Origin: a bacterium
GTDB taxonomy: Bacteria; Thermosulfidibacterota; Thermosulfidibacteria; Thermosulfidibacterales; JALWSI01
Length of the DNA: 24,928 nt
Reading direction: 5' to 3'
Assembly: GCA_027080315.1 (NCBI GenBank)
Contig: JALWSI010000083.1
Span: forward strand, 1-24,928
The first letter of the stretch is position 1, and every line of letters begins with the position of its first letter. Below the pieces are notes generated by a model. That model did no database searches and had not been told where the DNA came from. It was given only the letters and a program-made list of their open reading frames with translations. Positions 14,919 through 22,743 of this stretch are shown in pieces. A program made the translations under genes and the position numbers.

Positions 14919-16616
14919 CTACTCCTTATCCTCCTTCATTTCAGATAGGTCCTCTAATGAGACTATCTTTCCCATAAATAGGGACAATGCTTGTTTCACA
15001 GCAGGTTCGCTTTTCACCTTCTCCAAAAGCTCTTCTCTGCTTCTCTGTTTGCCTTCTTGGCGAGGTTTGGATGCTTCCTTTACCTCTGCCTTTTCTTTCT
15101 TCTCACTCTCCGCCTTTTCAGGTTCTCTATCTTGAACCTGAGCTTCGTCCTTCTTTACCCTCTCTTTCTCTTCAAGGGGCCTATCCTTGGAGGACTGAAT
15201 CTCCCCTTCTTCAAAGATAAGCCCTTTCTCTGGAGCCACTTTGTTGAAGATGGCCTTCAGCTTCTCCTGGGACTCTTTTACCATGTCCCGAGCGAAGCTG
15301 TTTAGCGAGGCGAGGCTCACCCTCAGGTTATCGCCCTCAAGGTGAATAGAGCCTGGCGGCAGTTTTGACAGGTAGGTTCTGAGAGAGGGAGTCTCTTCTC
15401 CCACCTTGGCCATGAGGGCGCTCCATAGTTCCTGAACACCCTCCTCTGCTCTCCCCACGGTTCTGGAGGGTGGCTTGAGGGTGGAAGAGGGTTCCTTCTT
15501 GGCAGGGGGCTCTTTTTGAGGAGCCGGCTTTTGGGGGACGCCACCCTTACTCAGCTCTGCCACCTGCTGGACCAGCTTAGAGACCTCTATCAGTTGGGGA
15601 AGTTGGGTGATCTTTATGAGCTCTGTCTCTGCGAGGAGCTCTGGCACAGGGTGTCTTCTCATCCTCTCAAGAAGAGAGAGAAGCACAGAGAGGGCAGATT
15701 GAAGGAGTAGTTGATCGTCTCCTTCATCCTCCAAGAGCCGTCTTTTTGCCGCCTCTGCCAGTTCAAGAACAAAACCGTAAGGGTCAAACCCCGTGTTCAC
15801 CACCTCTTTGTGGAAGAACTCAGAGATCCCCTTGGCATCCCTTGCCTTGAGCAGCTCCAAGGCCTCTGCTATGCGACTGCTGTCCAGCAATCCCAGCATC
15901 TGTGAGACGTCTTCAAGGAGGATCTTCTTCTGGCTGAGAGAAAGGGCCTGTTCCAGAAACATCTGGGCGTCCCTCATGGATCCCCCTGCAGACCTGCAGA
16001 TGAGTCCCAAGACTCCATCTTCCACCTCCATCCCCTCGTTCTCCACTATGCGAGATAGGAGAAGCTCCATCTCGGACATTGAGAGGGCCTTAAAGTGGAG
16101 ATGCTGGCACCTTGAACGGATGGTTAGGGGCAGTTTTTGAGGCTCGGTGGTGGCCAGTATGAAGACCACCTTGGTCGGTGGTTCCTCTAAGGTCTTGAGG
16201 AGGGCGTTGAAGGCGGGCTCGGTTAGCATGTGGGCCTCGTCAATGATGTAAACCTTGTATCTCCCCCCACTTGGGGCGTAGCGCACGTTCTCTCTTAAGA
16301 TGCGAACCTCCTCAATTCCCCGGTTGGAGGCGGCGTCCATCTCTACCACGTCAACATGCACCCCCCGGGCGATGTCAAGGCATGAGGGACACTGGCAGCA
16401 TGGGCTGGGGGTTGGCCCCTTTTCACAGTTGAGGGCCTTGGCAAGGATTCTGGCAGCGGTGGTTTTTCCCACTCCCCGTGGTCCTGAAAAGAGGTAAGAG
16501 TGGGCCACACGATCTCGCTCAATGGCCCTGGTGAGGGCCTTGACAACAAAGGGCTGCCCCACGATCTCGTCAAACTTCTGAGGGCGCCAACGCCGTGCAA
16601 TAACCTTGTAGGCCAG
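14919..16616 (-). CDS. dnaX: DNA polymerase III gamma/tau subunit, apparent CTG start
   Basis: This is the clamp-loader ATPase that loads the sliding clamp and couples the replisome. The Walker A motif is GPRGVGKTT. A four-Cys zinc module follows (NC, then PCCQCPSC), then Walker B IIDEAHML and the sensor region LATTEPQKLPLTIRSRC. The C-terminal ~200 residues are Lys/Glu/Pro-rich linker plus a short end domain. The first ATG/GTG/TTG start in frame (GTG at 16562) would remove the conserved opening. Upstream in the same frame lie the expected residues AYKVIARRWRPQKFDEIVGQ, then a CTG at 16616 placed 6 nt after AGGAGG, and an in-frame TAA before that with no ATG, GTG or TTG between. CTG initiation is therefore the best explanation and gives 565 residues. 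No clear slippery site for a short gamma form was seen. Confidence 0.93.
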   Translation of the reverse strand: MAYKVIARRWRPQKFDEIVGQPFVVKALTRAIERDRVAHSYLFSGPRGVGKTTAARILAKALNCEKGPTPSPCCQCPSCLDIARGVHVDVVEMDAASNRGIEEVRILRENVRYAPSGGRYKVYIIDEAHMLTEPAFNALLKTLEEPPTKVVFILATTEPQKLPLTIRSRCQHLHFKALSMSEMELLLSRIVENEGMEVEDGVLGLICRSAGGSMRDAQMFLEQALSLSQKKILLEDVSQMLGLLDSSRIAEALELLKARDAKGISEFFHKEVVNTGFDPYGFVLELAEAAKRRLLEDEGDDQLLLQSALSVLLSLLERMRRHPVPELLAETELIKITQLPQLIEVSKLVQQVAELSKGGVPQKPAPQKEPPAKKEPSSTLKPPSRTVGRAEEGVQELWSALMAKVGEETPSLRTYLSKLPPGSIHLEGDNLRVSLASLNSFARDMVKESQEKLKAIFNKVAPEKGLIFEEGEIQSSKDRPLEEKERVKKDEAQVQDREPEKAESEKKEKAEVKEASKPRQEGKQRSREELLEKVKSEPAVKQALSLFMGKIVSLEDLSEMKEDKE

Positions 16617-16668
16617 GGTGATCCTCCTCTGCTGCTCTTCACCGAAGGTTTACCATAAGAGCGAGGAT

Positions 16669-16701
16669 AGCTCCACACTTTACAACCTGTGGCAGCTCCA
16701 C
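16669..16701. repeat. Pair of 8-bp direct repeats (AGCTCCAC) in the dnaX / glycosyltransferase divergent region
   Basis: AGCTCCAC occurs at 16669-16676 and again at 16694-16701, 25 bp apart, with CCACA and TGTGG forming a short inverted repeat between them. The whole divergent gap (16617-16735) holds no gene. No strong promoter could be assigned to either direction; the repeats may be protein-binding sites. Confidence 0.3.
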
Positions 16702-16735
16702 CTAAATAGGGGCATCTTTTGAGATGGAGGTGCAG

Positions 16736-17500
16736 GTGAAGGTTGAGCCCCGAATCACCGCCTTGGTGCCCACCTACAACGAAGAGCGAAACCTTCCAGA
16801 CTGCTTGAGGAGTGTGGAATGGGCCGATGAGATCCTTGTGGTGGACTCCTTCAGCACCGATGGCACCTTGGATATTGCCAGAGAGTTTGGTGCCCGAATA
16901 ATTCAGCACGAGTACATCAACTCTGCTACCCAGAAGAACTGGGCCATCCCCCAGGCATCTTTCCCTTGGGTGCTGGTGGTGGACGCTGACGAGAGGGTCA
17001 CCCCAGAGCTGCGGGATGAGATTTTGAGCACCGTTAGAGCCGGCACCACCCATGCGGGGTTTGCCATTGGCAGGCTTAACCACTTTTTGGGATTTCCCCT
17101 GCGGCACGGCGGCTGGAGCCCCAAGGAGGATACCAATGTGCGTCTCTTTTTGCGGGACAAGGGGCGCTACCAGAAGAGGCATGTCCACGCAGATGTGGAG
17201 GTGGATGGCACTGTAGGCAGGCTGAAGGGCTACTTTGTTCACTACTCTTACCAGAGCTTAGACGAGTACTTTAAGAAGATGGATCGCTACACTAAGTGGG
17301 CAGCCAAGGATATTCTTGCAAGGGGCACCAGGGTGAGATGGCACCATTTGACCCTGCGCCCTCTGGGGGATTTCTTCAGGCTCTACCTTTTGAAGGGGGG
17401 CTTTCTTGACGGCTTTCCGGGCTTGCTCATTGCCCTGCTTTCGGCATACTATGTGATGGTGAAGTTCTCCCGAGCATGGGAGGAGAGTCTAAAGGAGTGA
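16736..17500 (+). CDS. Family 2 glycosyltransferase (WaaE/LgtF-like)
   Basis: An inverting glycosyltransferase of about 254 residues that acts at the cytoplasmic membrane face on a lipid-linked or LPS-core acceptor. The GT-A fold shows [33 protein letters not shown], an acidic metal and nucleotide site ([12 protein letters not shown]), and the family pattern [19 protein letters not shown]. The C-terminal segment [20 protein letters not shown] is a hydrophobic helix typical of LPS-core glucosyl or heptosyl-linked transferases. The chosen start is the GTG at 16736, 5 nt after GGAGG. An ATG at 16724 is in frame but has no ribosome site and contains the SD within its first codons. bioA follows 8 nt after the stop. 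Confidence 0.85.
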   Translation: MKVEPRITALVPTYNEERNLPDCLRSVEWADEILVVDSFSTDGTLDIAREFGARIIQHEYINSATQKNWAIPQASFPWVLVVDADERVTPELRDEILSTVRAGTTHAGFAIGRLNHFLGFPLRHGGWSPKEDTNVRLFLRDKGRYQKRHVHADVEVDGTVGRLKGYFVHYSYQSLDEYFKKMDRYTKWAAKDILARGTRVRWHHLTLRPLGDFFRLYLLKGGFLDGFPGLLIALLSAYYVMVKFSRAWEESLKE

Positions 17501-17508
17501 GGAGAGAT

Positions 17509-18846
17509 ATGGGTAACTATCTGGCAGAACTGGATAAAAAGTACATCTGGCATCCGTTCACCCAGATGTCAGACTATCTGAACAGAGAGCCTTTGGTGAT
17601 TGTGGGAGGAGAGGGCTCGTACCTGATTGACAGCGATGGAAACCGTTATCTTGACGGGGTCTCTTCACTGTGGGTGAACGTTCATGGCCACAAACGCCCT
17701 GAGATTGATCAGGCCATAAGGGCTCAACTGGACAAGATTGCCCACACCACCATGCTTGGGCTCGCCAATGAGCCTGCCTCTTTACTGGCGGAGAGGCTGG
17801 TGAAGATTGCACCAGGAAATCTCTCCAAAGTGTTCTACTCAGACAACGGCTCCACCGCCATGGAGGTGGCAATCAAGATCGCCTACCAGTACTGGGTGAA
17901 CCGTGGCGATACCAAGAGAACCAGGTTTCTCTCCCTTGAGAACGCCTACCACGGCGACACCATTGGAGCAGTTAGCATAGGGGGAATAGACCTCTTCCAC
18001 GCCTGCTACAGGCCTCTGCTCTTTCCCGCCTACCATGCGCCCTCTCCCTATTGCTACCGGTGCCCATTGGGCAAGAGCCATCCTTCTTGCGGGCTTGAGT
18101 GCCTCAACAAGGCAGAGGAGATACTGAGTGCCCACTCCAGCGAGATCATTGCAGTGGTGGCAGAGTCGGCGGTGCAGGGGGCAGCAGGGATGATTGTGAT
18201 GCCTCCTGGTTACCTGAAGGGACTTGAGGAGCTTGCCCGTAAGTATGGGGTTCCATTGATTCTGGACGAGGTTGCCATGGGGGTTGGTCGTACAGGCACC
18301 ATGTTTGCCTGCGAGCACGAGGGGGTTAAACCTGATATCATGGCCCTTGCCAAGGGGATAACAGGAGGATACCTGCCCTTAGCCGCCACCTTGGTGACCC
18401 GGGAGATCTTTGACGCCTTTGTGGGAGACATGGGTAAAACCTTCTACCATGGACACTCTTACACAGGTAACCCTCTGGCCTGTGCAGCGGCCCTCGCCAC
18501 ACTGAATATTTTTGAGAAGGAGAACACCCTTGAGAAGGTGAACCGCCTCTCTAACCTGCTCACCGAGAGGCTTGAGGAGTGCAAACGCCTTGAACACGTT
18601 GGAGATGTGCGCCAGAAGGGGTTTGTGGCGGGGATTGAGCTGGTTAAGGACAAGGAGACCAAAGAGCCCTATCCCCCTGAGCTCACCATGGGATACCAGG
18701 TGATCTACAGGGCCAGGAGGGAAGGGGTGATCATAAGACCCTTGGGGAACGTGATTGTGGTGATACCTCCCTTCTCGTTCACCGAAGAGGAGCTGAACAG
18801 GCTCATGGATGTGATCATTCTCTCAATACGGGATGTGACAGAGTGA
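17509..18846 (+). CDS. bioA: Adenosylmethionine-8-amino-7-oxononanoate aminotransferase
   Basis: It converts 7-keto-8-aminopelargonate to 7,8-diaminopelargonate in biotin synthesis, usually with S-adenosylmethionine as amino donor (lysine in some lineages). The 445-residue length is normal. Elements seen are IWHPFTQM at the start, GVSSLWVNVHGH, VFYSDNGSTAMEVAIK, ENAYHGDTIGAVSIGG, LILDEVAMGVGRTGTMFA, and PLP-binding Lys282 in ALAKGITGGYLPLA. A Cys-rich insert (YCYRCPLGKSHPSCGLEC) is present and is common in BioA of this length. The ATG at 17509 has AAAGGAG and a second GGAG upstream; the longer frame to 17476 runs into the glycosyltransferase end. bioB starts only at 24727, so the biotin genes are not contiguous. 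Confidence 0.95.
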   Translation: MGNYLAELDKKYIWHPFTQMSDYLNREPLVIVGGEGSYLIDSDGNRYLDGVSSLWVNVHGHKRPEIDQAIRAQLDKIAHTTMLGLANEPASLLAERLVKIAPGNLSKVFYSDNGSTAMEVAIKIAYQYWVNRGDTKRTRFLSLENAYHGDTIGAVSIGGIDLFHACYRPLLFPAYHAPSPYCYRCPLGKSHPSCGLECLNKAEEILSAHSSEIIAVVAESAVQGAAGMIVMPPGYLKGLEELARKYGVPLILDEVAMGVGRTGTMFACEHEGVKPDIMALAKGITGGYLPLAATLVTREIFDAFVGDMGKTFYHGHSYTGNPLACAAALATLNIFEKENTLEKVNRLSNLLTERLEECKRLEHVGDVRQKGFVAGIELVKDKETKEPYPPELTMGYQVIYRARREGVIIRPLGNVIVVIPPFSFTEEELNRLMDVIILSIRDVTE

Positions 18847-18941
18847 GGCTTTTGCTGGTTATGGATAGGCCCTGAGTCGCACGGTGCGGGGTGATCTCTC
18901 GCTGATCCTGGAGGAAAGGGATCCCATAGCTTTTAAGGCTC

Positions 18942-19601
18942 TTACACCTGTAAAGAGTGCAGCACACTGTTGATTGCTCTTTTCATCCTTGACGGGTAGT
19001 GGGATACAAAGTCCTTTAGCTTATCAGGGTCAAGGCTCTCAAGATCCATCTCTTCAAGCCAGGAATTCATAAGGTACTCCGACGGACGGCGGAGGTGGAT
19101 CCAGTCCAACAAAGCCCTTTCAGGCGTTGCGATTCTCGCCGTGGTTTCACTTAGCTGCTCTATTCCGAAGTGCTTGGGAATATTGGAGATCACCGAATAT
19201 TCAATGTTGTATTCAACCTTGGTGGCCCCATAAAATTCCAGAAAGCGGACCTTCCTCAGTCTTCCCGCCCTGCTCACCACAGCGGTGCATACAGCAGGCC
19301 TTTGTAGGATAATATCCCAGTAGTGAAGGGCCCACTCCAAACTAACGTAGGCAGCGGGTTTAAGGTAGCAGGCCACCTCTTCTACTGAGGGCCACTGGTT
19401 TGTAAACCTGCACTTTAGCACGTTGAGATATACTCCTCTGGTGATCCGTGCGATTAGCCTCTTTTTTATGGCCCTGTTCAAGATCTGTGCCGAGTAGTTT
19501 TCTTTTCTTATGCAGGTAGCCAGATCTCCCTTGCGAAAAAGAGGAGGCAAAAGGCCAAGTAGTTCATCAATCTTTATGTTCTTTTTATCTCTGTCTGCCA
19601 T
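18942..19601 (-). CDS. AbiEi-type antitoxin / transcriptional repressor
   Basis: A 219-residue protein with an N-terminal winged helix (about 8-60: PPLFRKGDLATCIRKENYS, IKKRLIARITRGVYLNV), the typical AbiEi start. It is followed by the conserved antitoxin body (SVEEVACYLKPAAYVSLEWALH, then ARIATPERALLDWIHLRRP). In AbiE systems this protein represses its own promoter and neutralises the AbiEii nucleotidyltransferase without a stable complex (type IV). The ATG at 19601 lies 4 nt after the toxin stop, with GGAGGG upstream; a TTG at 19637 inside the toxin gene is less likely. The order here is toxin first, antitoxin second, the reverse of the classical abiE operon. Confidence 0.82.
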   Translation of the reverse strand: MADRDKKNIKIDELLGLLPPLFRKGDLATCIRKENYSAQILNRAIKKRLIARITRGVYLNVLKCRFTNQWPSVEEVACYLKPAAYVSLEWALHYWDIILQRPAVCTAVVSRAGRLRKVRFLEFYGATKVEYNIEYSVISNIPKHFGIEQLSETTARIATPERALLDWIHLRRPSEYLMNSWLEEMDLESLDPDKLKDFVSHYPSRMKRAINSVLHSLQV

Positions 19602-19605
19602 CTTT

Positions 19606-20433
19606 TTATCCCTCCCCTTCTTGGGCCAATTCGGCAAGAGCGCCTTCTACATAGTTTAAGATCCTCTTGTAGCCTTCTGCCCTGAGGTATCTTAGTTCTT
19701 CTTGATCCAAAAACCTTTTTAGGTCTCTATCCAGGATCTCCATAAGCTCCTTTTGGGGAGGCCATCCCATGCCTCCCATGAGGGGATAACGTTTCCATGC
19801 GGAGATGCCGTAGATCCTCTTTCTAAGCTCTATCTCCTCTCTTGAGAGAGGGATTTCTAAAACAGCTCTTAGGAACCATATATCCCACAAGTCTCTGCCT
19901 TTTACATGGGGTCTGGCAAGGAGGGCCACCATCTTATCTGCCAAAACACTTTGGGGTGTCTCAACCTGGACCACCAGATTGAGCCTGTCTAAGAAGATGC
20001 TGAGAGAGGAGATCTCTCTTTTCACCAAGGGGGCAGTAGCTAAGAGATTGGCATTGCTTTTGATCTTTCCAAAATTTGGTCCCCCTTGGTAGAACTCAGC
20101 TTTAAGTCTGGCTCTCTGCTTCGTCTTTCCTTGAACGAAGGTGAACCATATAGTATGCAGCCTATCCTGATGCTGTAATCTGTAGGACTCTAATCCAACA
20201 CCATCTACGTAATCCAACACCTGAGTGAGATTAGAGAAGATCTTTTCTGCTGCTTTCTCCAGTCTGGAGCTATCCAAGCTGTCAATGTAAAAGTCCAGGT
20301 CCTCTGATCTTCTTGTTCCTCCTAAAAAGATCCTTATGGCCGTCCCTCCCTGAAAAATAAGGCTGGGTCCCAGCTCCCTGCAGACCTCTGCCAAGGTGAT
20401 AATCTGAATCAGCTCTCTCTTTTCATGTTCCAT
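19606..20433 (-). CDS. AbiEii-type nucleotidyltransferase toxin
   Basis: A 275-residue member of the AbiEii/AbiGii nucleotidyltransferase family. The catalytic core opens with IFQGGTAIRIFLGGTRRSED and continues LDFYID, giving the GG and D-L-D motifs of the DNA polymerase beta-like fold. Later elements are LKAEFY, VETPQSVLADKMVALLARPH and RDLWDIWFL, which match the C-terminal half. Relatives modify tRNA or use NTPs to halt growth and give phage defence when released from the antitoxin. The start is the ATG at 20433 (an in-frame TTG lies at 20442). No ribosome site is visible, and a candidate promoter ends only about 10 nt upstream, so the mRNA may be nearly leaderless. The antitoxin follows directly. 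Confidence 0.82.
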   Translation of the reverse strand: MEHEKRELIQIITLAEVCRELGPSLIFQGGTAIRIFLGGTRRSEDLDFYIDSLDSSRLEKAAEKIFSNLTQVLDYVDGVGLESYRLQHQDRLHTIWFTFVQGKTKQRARLKAEFYQGGPNFGKIKSNANLLATAPLVKREISSLSIFLDRLNLVVQVETPQSVLADKMVALLARPHVKGRDLWDIWFLRAVLEIPLSREEIELRKRIYGISAWKRYPLMGGMGWPPQKELMEILDRDLKRFLDQEELRYLRAEGYKRILNYVEGALAELAQEGEG

Positions 20434-20442
20434 GATGTACAA

Positions 20443-20470
20443 AGTTTATCATTTTTGATAAGTTTTGCAA
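20443..20470 (-). promoter_or_regulatory. Candidate promoter with embedded palindrome upstream of abiEii
   Basis: On the minus strand TTGCAA (20470-20465) and TAAACT (20448-20443) are 16 nt apart. The palindrome TTATCA-TTTT-TGATAA (20446-20461) fills the spacer, where a repressor would block polymerase. A second 7-bp inverted repeat, TTGCAAC (20465-20471) with GTTGCAA (20493-20499), lies just upstream. Binding by the AbiEi protein is the obvious hypothesis. Confidence 0.4.
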
Positions 20471-20587
20471 CTCATCAACCGTTGTGGGAGAGGTTGCAAT
20501 TTCGCCCATGTGAATCCTTGGCAAGAGACATCCAAATCGTCCACAGTACCCACAATGAGGAGACAAGGCTGAAAAAGGAGTGAGTTT

Positions 20588-20791
20588 ATGAGGATAAAAG
20601 TTGATATTGATGATGAGCTGGTAAAAGAGGCATTTTCACTCAGTGAGTTCAAGAGAAAGAAGGAGCTGATTCACGAGGCGCTGAAACTTTTTGTGAAGGC
20701 GAAGAGACGTAAGGACCTTTCGGAGTTAGCTGGGGCTGTATCCTTTCACGAGGGATACAACTACAAAGAGTTGAGAAGGATGAGAAGGTAA
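20588..20791 (+). CDS. VapB-type antitoxin (partner vapC decayed)
   Basis: A 67-residue protein with the short VapB/MetJ-like pattern: an N-terminal strand RIKVDIDDELV that inserts into DNA, helices FKRKKELIHEALKLFVKAKR, and a basic tail. Antitoxins of this kind repress their own operon and wrap the PIN toxin with the C-terminal tail. AAAAGGAG lies 8 nt before the ATG. It is divergent from the AbiE pair across a 154-nt gap that contains inverted repeats but no gene. The reading frame that follows encodes only a fragment of the toxin, so this gene is probably an orphan antitoxin. Confidence 0.8.
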   Translation: MRIKVDIDDELVKEAFSLSEFKRKKELIHEALKLFVKAKRRKDLSELAGAVSFHEGYNYKELRRMRR

Positions 20792-20925
20792 TTTTAGTTG
20801 ACACCCCAGTCTTGGAAGCTCTGCTGAGAGATAGAAGATTTGGTGGGGTGTCTTGTGTGGAACTATGGGCCGTGATAGGTAAAAAGAAACTTTTGATAGC
20901 AAGGAGATGCCTTATTTATGGCTGA
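20788..20925 (+). pseudogene. Remnant of a VapC (PIN-domain) toxin gene
   Basis: Directly after vapB, the overlapping frame reads VILVDTPVLEALLRDRR, the normal opening of a VapC PIN domain with its first catalytic Asp. It then jumps to GVSCVELWAVIGKKKLL, which resembles the SxxxxxEL second acidic motif about 20 residues further on. After 45 codons it stops at 20923-20925, so the second half of the domain with the remaining acidic residues is gone. No ATG, GTG or TTG exists in this frame upstream; the codon at the expected start is GTA. An internal deletion plus a truncation explains this. The remnant overlaps the start of the DUF1015 gene. Confidence 0.65.
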
Positions 20926-22192
20926 TTTTTTGCCCTTTGCGGCTATAAGGTACAACGAGTCGCGGGTTCCTATTGAGGATGTGGTGGCTCCCCCATACGA
21001 TGTTATTGATCCCGATCATAAGAAACGATTGAGAGACCGACATCCCAATAATGTGGTGCGTCTTATTCTTGGGGAGGGTGACTGGTACTCTGAGGCGGCC
21101 CGCACTTTTAGAAAGTGGCAAGAGGAGGGTGTTCTCGTAAGAGACGAAGAGCCTGCCTTCTACCTCTACAAGCAGTGTTTTACGGTGAAGGGAAAAGAGT
21201 ACTGCAGGTGGAAGATCCTTGGAAGGCTTAGGCTTGAGCCATTTGGCAAGGGGAAGGTTTTTCCCCATGAGAAGACCTTGGCGGGGCCAAAGGAGGATAG
21301 GCTAAGGCTGTACAACGCCGTAAAAGCCAATCTGAGCCCCGTTTTCGGAATATTCAGGGATAAAAAAGAGATATATCAGAGACTCACTGAAGAGACCAAC
21401 GGATATCGGCTTTTGTACAGCTTCAAAGACCACGATGGATTAGAGCAGAGCCTGTGGCGCTTGCCTAAGGAACTTGAAGATTTGATCATTGATGGGGTTA
21501 AGGACGAGTCTATCTTCATTGCCGATGGGCATCACCGATACGAAACGGCGCTTCTCTACCAGAAAGAGAGAATGGCAGAGAATCCCAATCACACAGGTGA
21601 CGAGCCCTACAACTTCGTACTCATGGCGCTGGTGAGCATGAACGACCCTGGCCTTCTTGTGCTTCCCACCCACAGGGTTCTCAAAGAGGAATGGGCGAAG
21701 AACCCTGAAGAGATCAAGGAAAAGCTGGAGAGATTTTGTAGGGTTGAGGCGAGACCAGACTCCCTTGAGGATGTGTTGAACATAGTGGTTCCTGCCCACG
21801 ATAAACACCTGTTTGGGTTGTATTGCAGAGAGGAAGGCTTCTCGGTCCTCAGATTGAAGGATGAGGCTGTTCCTCCTGGCAGGCTCAGTCATCTTCCTCC
21901 ATCCCTTGCAGAACTTCAAGTTAGCTTGTTCCACACCGTGGTGGTTGAGGATGTGCTGGGGCTCTCTCCGGAGGTGGTAGAGAAGGAAGCTCCGTTGATC
22001 TACTTCAAGAACGCCCCCCAGGCTGTTGAGGCTGTTGATAGCGGAGTAGGAAGGTATGCGTTTTTCCTCAATGCTCCCACTTTGGAAGAGATAGCTTCAG
22101 TGGCTGAGAGCGGTGAGACCATGCCGCAGAAGAGTACCTTCTTCTACCCGAAACTCACCACGGGTCTGGTCTTCTATTCTCTTGAACAGTGA
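20918..22192 (+). CDS. DUF1015-family protein
   Basis: A 424-residue cytoplasmic protein of a widespread but uncharacterised family. Diagnostic parts are the N-terminal LPFAAIRYNESRV and VVAPPYDVI, PHEKTLAGPKEDRLRLYNAV, ANLSPVFGIFRD, and FIADGHHRYETALLY near residue 203. The Asp-Gly-His-His-Arg stretch (203-207) is reminiscent of the GxxR-type motif of ParB/sulfiredoxin-fold proteins, some of which are ATP/ADP-dependent small-molecule kinases; this link is inference. The ATG at 20918 follows AAGGAG by 11 nt. Its stop overlaps the next GTG (GTGA), coupling it to a UbiX-like gene and coaBC. Both neighbours are flavoproteins of the HFCD family, which suggests a metabolic role. Confidence 0.85.
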   Translation: MADFLPFAAIRYNESRVPIEDVVAPPYDVIDPDHKKRLRDRHPNNVVRLILGEGDWYSEAARTFRKWQEEGVLVRDEEPAFYLYKQCFTVKGKEYCRWKILGRLRLEPFGKGKVFPHEKTLAGPKEDRLRLYNAVKANLSPVFGIFRDKKEIYQRLTEETNGYRLLYSFKDHDGLEQSLWRLPKELEDLIIDGVKDESIFIADGHHRYETALLYQKERMAENPNHTGDEPYNFVLMALVSMNDPGLLVLPTHRVLKEEWAKNPEEIKEKLERFCRVEARPDSLEDVLNIVVPAHDKHLFGLYCREEGFSVLRLKDEAVPPGRLSHLPPSLAELQVSLFHTVVVEDVLGLSPEVVEKEAPLIYFKNAPQAVEAVDSGVGRYAFFLNAPTLEEIASVAESGETMPQKSTFFYPKLTTGLVFYSLEQ

Positions 22193-22743
22193 AAGATGCC
22201 GTCTTTGTTGGAATAGGCGGAGCAAGTGGGGTCTGCATAGGCGTAAGGGCAGCAAAGGCCCTTTCTGAGCATGTGCGGGTGCATCTGTCTTTCACCCAAG
22301 AGGCGGCCCTTATTGCCGAGAGGGAGGGGGTTAGCCTTAAAGATTGGCCTCCCAACGTTGTTGTTCACCACAGATGCGATTGGAGCGCTCCCGTTGCTTC
22401 TGGCTCGTACAGATTGAAGGGAGCCGTTATTGCCCCTTGCTCTATGGGTATGCTGGGACGCATCGCAGGGGGTGTCTCTGGCAACCTTATTGAGAGAGCA
22501 GCGGATGTAGCTTTGAAAGAGGGATGGCCTTTGGTGCTGGTTCCTCGTGAGACCCCTCTAAGTGCCATTCATCTTGAGAATATGCTGAGGTTGAATAGGG
22601 CAGGAGCGGTGATACTGCCGCCGGTATTAACCTTTTACCACAGGCCTGGTGCAATAGCCGATATGGTTAACTTTATTGTGGGAAGAATTATGGACTGCTT
22701 AGGGATTGAACACTCTCTTTACGAAAGGTGGGATGAGGTATGA
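22189..22743 (+). CDS. UbiX-like flavin prenyltransferase
   Basis: The family prenylates FMN to make the prFMN cofactor of UbiD decarboxylases. The 184-residue length is normal. The N-terminal GIGGASGVCIGVRAAKAL is the flavin-binding opening. APCSMGMLGRIAGGVSGNLIERAAD, EGWPLVLVPRETPLSAIH and ILPPVLTFYHRPG carry the conserved Arg-Glu pair and the Tyr of the dimethylallyl-phosphate site. It resembles UbiX more than a pantothenoylcysteine decarboxylase. The start is GTG, overlapping the DUF1015 stop, and its own stop overlaps the coaBC start (ATGA). No UbiD partner is in the window. Slight differences from the common SMKTLAAIA segment leave its exact substrate open. Confidence 0.88.
   Translation: MKDAVFVGIGGASGVCIGVRAAKALSEHVRVHLSFTQEAALIAEREGVSLKDWPPNVVVHHRCDWSAPVASGSYRLKGAVIAPCSMGMLGRIAGGVSGNLIERAADVALKEGWPLVLVPRETPLSAIHLENMLRLNRAGAVILPPVLTFYHRPGAIADMVNFIVGRIMDCLGIEHSLYERWDEV

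Noticed and set aside
15505-15530. Short A-run with a small hairpin in dnaX as a frameshift site for a gamma form
   Set aside because: Only five A residues, not arranged as an in-frame slippery heptamer; too weak to claim.
16343-17242. 299-codon open frame on the minus strand
   Set aside because: It spans the dnaX start and lies antisense to the glycosyltransferase; both are well-supported genes.
18847-18941. GATCC/GGATC stem and CGCA/TGCG repeat between bioA and the AbiE pair
   Set aside because: Short, imperfect and without a T-run; no tRNA or small-RNA features were recognisable.
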